From Acidobacteriota bacterium (lineage in GTDB: Bacteria > Acidobacteriota > Terriglobia > Terriglobales > SCQP01): 64,000 bases of DNA. The notes below the pieces were generated by a model. The model ran no database searches and was not told the origin of the DNA. It saw nothing but the letters and a program-made list of their open reading frames with translations. The stretch's first letter is position 1; each line of letters begins with the position of its first letter. Below are positions 59,965 through 64,000 of the stretch, piece by piece. The position numbers and the translations under genes were made by a program. Location of the stretch: assembly GCA_004299485.1 (NCBI GenBank), contig SCQP01000020.1:1-64000 (forward strand), in the 5' to 3' direction.

Positions 59965-61213
59965 GCGCAGCTTCCACCCCAGCCAGGCGCCGCCGCAAAA
60001 ACGTCTGCTCGACGGGATTTGAGGCTAGCGCCAGCGCGCGCCGGTAGGCCAATGCAGCTTCGGTGTTGCGCCCCTGCCGCCGCAGCAGGTCGGCACGCGC
60101 AGCATGCAGCAGGTAGTAGTCCGCTAGGGCGCTTGCAATCTCGGGTGCGTCGATGAGCGCCAGCCCGCGTTCCGGCCCCTCGGCCATGGCAATCGCAACC
60201 GCACGGTTGAGAGCAACCACCGGCGACGGCGTCAGCCGCTCGAGAACGCCGTAAAGCGCCGCAATCTCCCGCCAGTCGGTCTCAGCGGCGCTTTCCGCCC
60301 GGTCGTGCAGTGCGGCGATAGCGCCCTGCAACTGATATGGCCCGGCGGCGTGCTGTGCCAAAGCCTGTTCCAGCAGCGCCGCACCCTCCGCAATCTGCGC
60401 GTGATCCCAAAGTTTGCGGTCCTGCTCTTCCAGCGGCACCAACTCACCCGCAGCGTCGATGCGCGCGTGACGCCGGGCGTCGTGCAGCAGCATCAGCGCC
60501 AGCAGTCCGGAATTTTCCGGTTCCTCCGGTTGCAAGCTGCAGAGCATCCGCCCCAGCCGGATGGCCTCGGCGCACAAATCCGCACGCACCAGACGGTCCC
60601 CGGTCCTCGACGCGTAGCCCTCGTTGAAAATCAGGTAGATAACCGCCTGCACGGCTTCCAGCCGTTCGCGCAAGGCCGCGCGCGCCGGGATTTCATAGGG
60701 AATATTGGCGTCCCGGATCTTCTGCTTGGCGCGCACAATGCGCTGCGCCAGGGACGGCTCCGCCAGAAAAAACGCCCGCGCAATTTCGGGCGTAGTCAAC
60801 CCGCCCAGGGTCCGCAGCGTCAGTGCGACTTGCGCTTCGCGGTTGAGCGCCGGATGGCAGCAGGTGAAGATCAGCCGCAAGCGCTCATCGGGGCAAATGC
60901 TCGTCATCTCGTCCGCGGAAATATCGTCGTTCGCGCCGCGCTGCGTTTCGTATGCGACGGCATCTTGCTTCTCCATCTGCGTGCTCTGCCGCCGTACGCG
61001 GTCGACGAGCTTGCGGCGGGCGACGGCGGTGACCCACGCACCCGGGTTTTGCGGCGCCCCACGCGTGGGCCAGACCGCCAGCGCCGCCGTAAAGGCATCC
61101 TGCAGCGCTTCTTCGGCCAGATCAAAGGAGCCGGAGAACCGGATCAGAAACGCCAGGATCCGGCCCGACTCCTCGTGATACGTGGTCTCGACGAGCTGGC
61201 TCACCGCGGTCAC
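59954..61213 (-). CDS. ECF42-type RNA polymerase sigma factor with C-terminal TPR-like extension
   Basis: A 419-residue protein. Sigma regions 2 (RILAFLIRFSGSFDLAEEALQDAFTAALAVWP) and 4 (LTLRTLGGLTTPEIARAFFLAEPSLAQRIVRAKQKIR) occupy the first 180 residues. The long C-terminal part (IYLIFNEGYASRTGDRLVRADLCAEAIRLGRMLCSLQPEEPE, RLTPSPVVALNRAVAIAMAEGP) is the DUF6596/TPR-like extension of ECF42. This group has no anti-sigma factor and is linked to DGPF proteins; two lie directly upstream and one stop overlaps this start by 4 bp. Confidence 0.92.
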   Translation of the reverse strand: MTAVSQLVETTYHEESGRILAFLIRFSGSFDLAEEALQDAFTAALAVWPTRGAPQNPGAWVTAVARRKLVDRVRRQSTQMEKQDAVAYETQRGANDDISADEMTSICPDERLRLIFTCCHPALNREAQVALTLRTLGGLTTPEIARAFFLAEPSLAQRIVRAKQKIRDANIPYEIPARAALRERLEAVQAVIYLIFNEGYASRTGDRLVRADLCAEAIRLGRMLCSLQPEEPENSGLLALMLLHDARRHARIDAAGELVPLEEQDRKLWDHAQIAEGAALLEQALAQHAAGPYQLQGAIAALHDRAESAAETDWREIAALYGVLERLTPSPVVALNRAVAIAMAEGPERGLALIDAPEIASALADYYLLHAARADLLRRQGRNTEAALAYRRALALASNPVEQTFLRRRLAGVEAAPTG

Positions 61214-61545
61214 GAAAATTTCATGACCGGTCGCACTTCCACGCAGCCAAAGCGCACGCCCGGAATCCTGGCGGCCATGGCCGTGGCCTCGTCGAGATCC
61301 TTGGCCTCGACCAGGTAGAAGCCGCCTAGCTGCTCCTTGGTCTCCGCGAACGGACCGTCGGTGAGCGCCGTTTTGCCATTGCGCACCCGCACTGTGGTCG
61401 CCGCCCGCGTGGGCTGCAGGGCTTTGCCGGCCCGGAGCGCGTTGGCGTGAGTTTTGCCGAAGGCAATGTATTCGTTGAATTCGTCAGAGTCGAACCCCTG
61501 TGCGAATCGCTTTTCATCTTCGTAAATCAGCAGTAAGTACTCCAT
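61210..61545 (-). CDS. DGPF/YCII-domain protein, first partner of the ECF42 sigma factor
   Basis: A 111-residue protein from the ATG at 61545, which has a perfect AGGAGG at ideal spacing. EYLLLIYEDEKRFAQGFDSDEFNEYIAFGK, then the DGPF motif LTDGPFAETKEQLGGFYLVEAKDLDEATAMAARIP and VEVRPVMKF. In ECF42 clusters these proteins are required partners of the sigma factor, though their biochemical role is unclear. The stop overlaps the sigma start (ATGA). Confidence 0.9.
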   Translation of the reverse strand: MEYLLLIYEDEKRFAQGFDSDEFNEYIAFGKTHANALRAGKALQPTRAATTVRVRNGKTALTDGPFAETKEQLGGFYLVEAKDLDEATAMAARIPGVRFGCVEVRPVMKFS

Positions 61546-61564
61546 GGTTTGTTTCCTCCTGCGC

Positions 61565-61984
61565 CTACGACGCGCGAGGCGGACCAATTCGACGGCCGCT
61601 CTCCAGAAATTCTGGCGTGCCGGGCTGGGGGCTGGGGATCAGCGGCCGGATCTCGATGCAGCCTTCGCCGCCCTTGCATGCGGTCGGGATTTGCTTTGCC
61701 CAGGCGATGGCTTCCTCCCGGCTGGCACAGTCCAGAATGTAGTAGCCCGCGAGCTGTTCTTTGGTTTCCGCAAACGGCCCGTCGGTGACGAACGCCTTGC
61801 CCGCCCGCGTCCGCACCGTTGTGGCTGTGAGCGTGGATGCGAGCGGCTCGGCGCCATGGAAAACGCCGCCTTCGGCCGCCGCGTTCATCACCGCCCAGTG
61901 CGCCGCGCGAATCTGCTGCTTTTCCTCCGGCGGCAGGCTTTGCATCTGGGTTTCCCGCGAATAAACCAGTAGCATATAGCGCAT
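61565..61984 (-). CDS. DGPF/YCII-domain protein, second ECF42 partner
   Basis: A 139-residue protein from the ATG at 61984 (GGAG 5 nt upstream). RYMLLVYSRETQMQSLPPEEKQQI, then DGPFAETKEQLAGYYILDCASREEAIAWAKQIPTACKGGEGCIEIRPL. It ends 19 bp before the first DGPF gene and is the first gene of the three-gene operon. The extra C-terminal tail (PSPQPGTPEFLESGRR) distinguishes it from the other copy. Confidence 0.9.
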   Translation of the reverse strand: MRYMLLVYSRETQMQSLPPEEKQQIRAAHWAVMNAAAEGGVFHGAEPLASTLTATTVRTRAGKAFVTDGPFAETKEQLAGYYILDCASREEAIAWAKQIPTACKGGEGCIEIRPLIPSPQPGTPEFLESGRRIGPPRAS

Positions 61985-62070
61985 CGCATCTCCTGTTTCG
62001 GGCAGGTCTTCTGGGGACGACGGTCGAAGCGGGCCCAATCGACAGCCCGCAATAAAAAATGTTGAGGCGC

Positions 62071-64000
62071 TTAGCTGCTTCGGTCCTTGAGGATTTCGTC
62101 CTCGTCTTTGCCGGAAGCGCTTAGTTTTAGCAGCACGGAATAATCTTCAATCGTCGTCGTGTCGCCTTCAATCTTGTGCGTGGTCACCAACTCGCGCAGC
62201 AGCCGTCGCATAATCTTGCCGCTGCGGGTCTTGGGCAGTCCCTCGACCAGCCGCACCTCTTCCGGCCGCGCAAAGGCCCCAATCTCGGTCGCCACCCACG
62301 CGCGCAGCTCCTCCGCCAGCTTGGTATCGGCTTGGCTGCTGCCCTTGATCGTGGCAAATACGACCAGCGCCTGGCCTTTGATCTCATCCGGCCGGCCGAC
62401 CGCCGCGGCCTCAGCCACCGCCGGATGCTGCACCATCACCGATTCCACTTCCATGGTGCTCATGCGATGCCCGCTGACGTTAATGACGTCATCAACGCGC
62501 CCCAGCACCCAGAAATAGCCGTCGGCATCGCGCCGTGCCGCATCGCCGGTGAAGTACAGGCCGGGGTAGCGCGACCAGTATGCCTCCTGGTAGCGTTCCG
62601 GGTCGCGGTATAGGCCGCGCAGCATCGAAGGCCACGGCTTGCGGATGATCAGATACCCTTGCTGATTTTCGGCAACGCGCTCGCCTCGCAGATTGACCAC
62701 GTCGGCGTCGATGCCCGGCAGCGGCAGCGTCGCCGATCCGGGCTTGGTGGCGACCGCCCCCGGAACCGGCGAAATCAGAATGCCGCCGGTTTCCGTCTGC
62801 CACCAGGTGTCCACAATCGGACAGCGGCCGTGGCCGATTACGCGGTGATACCACTCCCACGCGGCCGGCTGGATCGGCTCGCCCACCGAGCCGAGCAGCC
62901 GCAGACTTGACAGGTCGTGCTTTGCCGGCAAAGCATCCCCGGCGCGAATAAAGCTGCGGATCGCCGTCGGCGAGGTATAGAAAAGATTGACGCGGTACTT
63001 GGCGATGATCTCCCAAAAGCGGTCCGGCGCCGGGTAATCCGGTGCGCCCTCATACATCAGCGTCGTCGCGCCGGCGGCGAGCGGCCCATAAATGATGTAG
63101 CTGTGGCCCGTCACCCAGCCGATATCGGCCGTACACCAGTAGGTGTCCTCCTCGTGCAGGTCGAAAACCCACTCCATCGTGGCCTGCGCCTCAACCAGAT
63201 AGCCCGCGGTCGAATGCACCACCCCTTTGGGTTTGCCAGTGGTGCCGCTGGTATAAAGCACATACAGCGGATGCTCGCTATCCACTGGCACAGCCTCACA
63301 CTGTGCCGGCGCTTTGGCGATGAGTTCGCTCCATTCCAGGTCGCGCGCCGGATTCATGGTGATGGGGCTGCCGGTGTGCCGGAACACAATCGAGTGCTTC
63401 ACGCCGGGGCAATGCTCCAGCGCCGCATCCACATTCTTCTTGAGCGGTACTTCGCGCCCGCGCCGCCGCCCGCCGTCGGCGGTGATGACAAGCTGCGCTT
63501 CCAGGTCATCCATGCGCGTCCGCAGCGCCTCGCTTGAAAACCCGGCAAACACCACGGAATGAATGATGCCCAGGCGCGCGCAGCCCAGCATGGCCACCGC
63601 CGCTTCGGGAATCATGGGCAGATAAATGATGGCCCGGTCGCCTTTCTTGTATCCCAGATCTGCCAGCGCGCGCGCGAATTGGCACACCCGCCGGTGCAGC
63701 TCGTTATAGGTGAGGATCTGCTGCTCGCCGTTTTCGCCCTCCCAGATCAGCGCAGCCTTGTTGCGCCGCGGTCCGGTCAAATGCCGGTCGAGGCAGTTGA
63801 AGCTGGCATTGGTTTCACCGCCCACAAACCATTGCGCAAACGGTGCCTTCCACTGCAGCACTTTGGTGAAGGGCGTAAACCAATGCAGGCTTGCTCGTGC
63901 GCGGGCACTCCAGAATGCTTCCGGATCGGCCAGCGCCGCGTGCCGTAGTTCATCATAGGCGGCGCTGGTTTTTACATGCGCATTGACAGAAAACCCCTGC
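62071..64000 (-). CDS. acs: Acetyl-CoA synthetase, 5' end beyond the window
   Basis: The minus-strand frame is open from the window edge to a TAA at 62071-62073 (about 640 residues visible). The first visible residues (SVNAHVKTSAAYDELRHAALADPEAFWSARA, LHWFTPFTKVLQW) already match the Acs N-terminus, so only a short piece is missing. Motifs: WFVGGETNASFNCLDRHL, LYVLYTSGTTGKPKGVVHS (AMP-binding), DTWWQTETGG, YFTGDAARRDADGYFWVLGRVDDVINVSGHRMST and the C-terminal PKTRSGKIMRRLLRE with the acetylatable Lys. It activates acetate to acetyl-CoA, complementing the acetate produced by ackA/xfp elsewhere in the window. Confidence 0.95.
   Translation of the reverse strand, partial: QGFSVNAHVKTSAAYDELRHAALADPEAFWSARARASLHWFTPFTKVLQWKAPFAQWFVGGETNASFNCLDRHLTGPRRNKAALIWEGENGEQQILTYNELHRRVCQFARALADLGYKKGDRAIIYLPMIPEAAVAMLGCARLGIIHSVVFAGFSSEALRTRMDDLEAQLVITADGGRRRGREVPLKKNVDAALEHCPGVKHSIVFRHTGSPITMNPARDLEWSELIAKAPAQCEAVPVDSEHPLYVLYTSGTTGKPKGVVHSTAGYLVEAQATMEWVFDLHEEDTYWCTADIGWVTGHSYIIYGPLAAGATTLMYEGAPDYPAPDRFWEIIAKYRVNLFYTSPTAIRSFIRAGDALPAKHDLSSLRLLGSVGEPIQPAAWEWYHRVIGHGRCPIVDTWWQTETGGILISPVPGAVATKPGSATLPLPGIDADVVNLRGERVAENQQGYLIIRKPWPSMLRGLYRDPERYQEAYWSRYPGLYFTGDAARRDADGYFWVLGRVDDVINVSGHRMSTMEVESVMVQHPAVAEAAAVGRPDEIKGQALVVFATIKGSSQADTKLAEELRAWVATEIGAFARPEEVRLVEGLPKTRSGKIMRRLLRELVTTHKIEGDTTTIEDYSVLLKLSASGKDEDEILKDRSS

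Overview
The window is about 64 kb of high-GC bacterial chromosome. It most likely comes from an Acidobacteriota (Terriglobia-like) genome. This rests on gene families rather than a marker gene: a PadR regulator followed by a duplicated MacB/FtsX-type orphan permease (55884-58802), a helix-turn-helix / single-membrane-helix / beta-propeller protein with a LamG-like end (3598-5574), several secreted Ig-like or unclassified repeat proteins, an ECF sigma / DUF4252 / Omp85 operon, and an ECF42-type sigma factor with two DGPF (YCII) partners. There is no rRNA. Two tRNA genes are present, His(GTG) at 1199-1276 and Ser(GCT) at 42862-42954. I see no CRISPR array, intact transposase or prophage.

Layout. 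1-3.7 kb: CvpA fragment, a PIN toxin-antitoxin pair, tRNA-His with a HicB remnant at its 3' side, trans-aconitate methyltransferase, a secreted protein and the scar of a lost SDR gene. 3.6-15.9 kb: surface and secreted proteins, a BNR propeller next to a MoaD/ubiquitin-like protein, a beta-barrel protein divergent from an M28 peptidase, an amine oxidase and a DUF3175 protein. 15.8-21.4 kb (minus strand): a tight purS-glmS-ackA-xfp cluster linking phosphoketolase, acetyl phosphate and acetate to hexosamine and purine synthesis. 21.5-31.8 kb: rlmH, peroxiredoxin, GNAT, CocE hydrolase, comEC and an ABC importer with a fused double permease. 31.8-40.4 kb: FecR-like protein, an RHH/MazF pair, the sigma/anti-sigma/DUF4252/Omp85 operon and two large secreted proteins. 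40.2-43.3 kb: an accessory patch beside tRNA-Ser with an orphan VapB, a Cys-rich rhodanese, a HEPN protein, a frameshifted HigB with HigA, and a gene remnant. 43.3-50.7 kb: S10 peptidase, B12/radical-SAM enzyme, methyltransferase, frameshifted epoxide hydrolase and a collagen-like protein with an apparent CTG start. 50.8-54.5 kb: lpdA, a palindrome-rich gap, lipB and a 2-oxoacid dehydrogenase E2. 54.5-64 kb: a broken DUF4258 with DUF2283, threonine/serine dehydratase, PadR/permease, Phd/VapC, DsrE-like protein, the ECF42 cluster and acetyl-CoA synthetase, which runs off the end.

Three cross-cutting observations stand out. First, many genes have a -10-like hexamer (TATAAT, TATACT, TACAAT or TAAAAT) only 5-9 nt before the start codon, with no room for a Shine-Dalgarno site; this suggests frequent leaderless transcripts. 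Second, small toxin/antitoxin-type modules in every state from intact to decayed are scattered through the window. Third, two otherwise convincing genes (HigB toxin, epoxide hydrolase) are each broken by what looks like a single missing G, so they may be real pseudogenes or consensus errors. The most intriguing candidates for an undescribed system are the BNR-propeller/ubiquitin-like pair, the four-gene sigma/DUF4252/Omp85 operon and the HTH-propeller-LamG protein.
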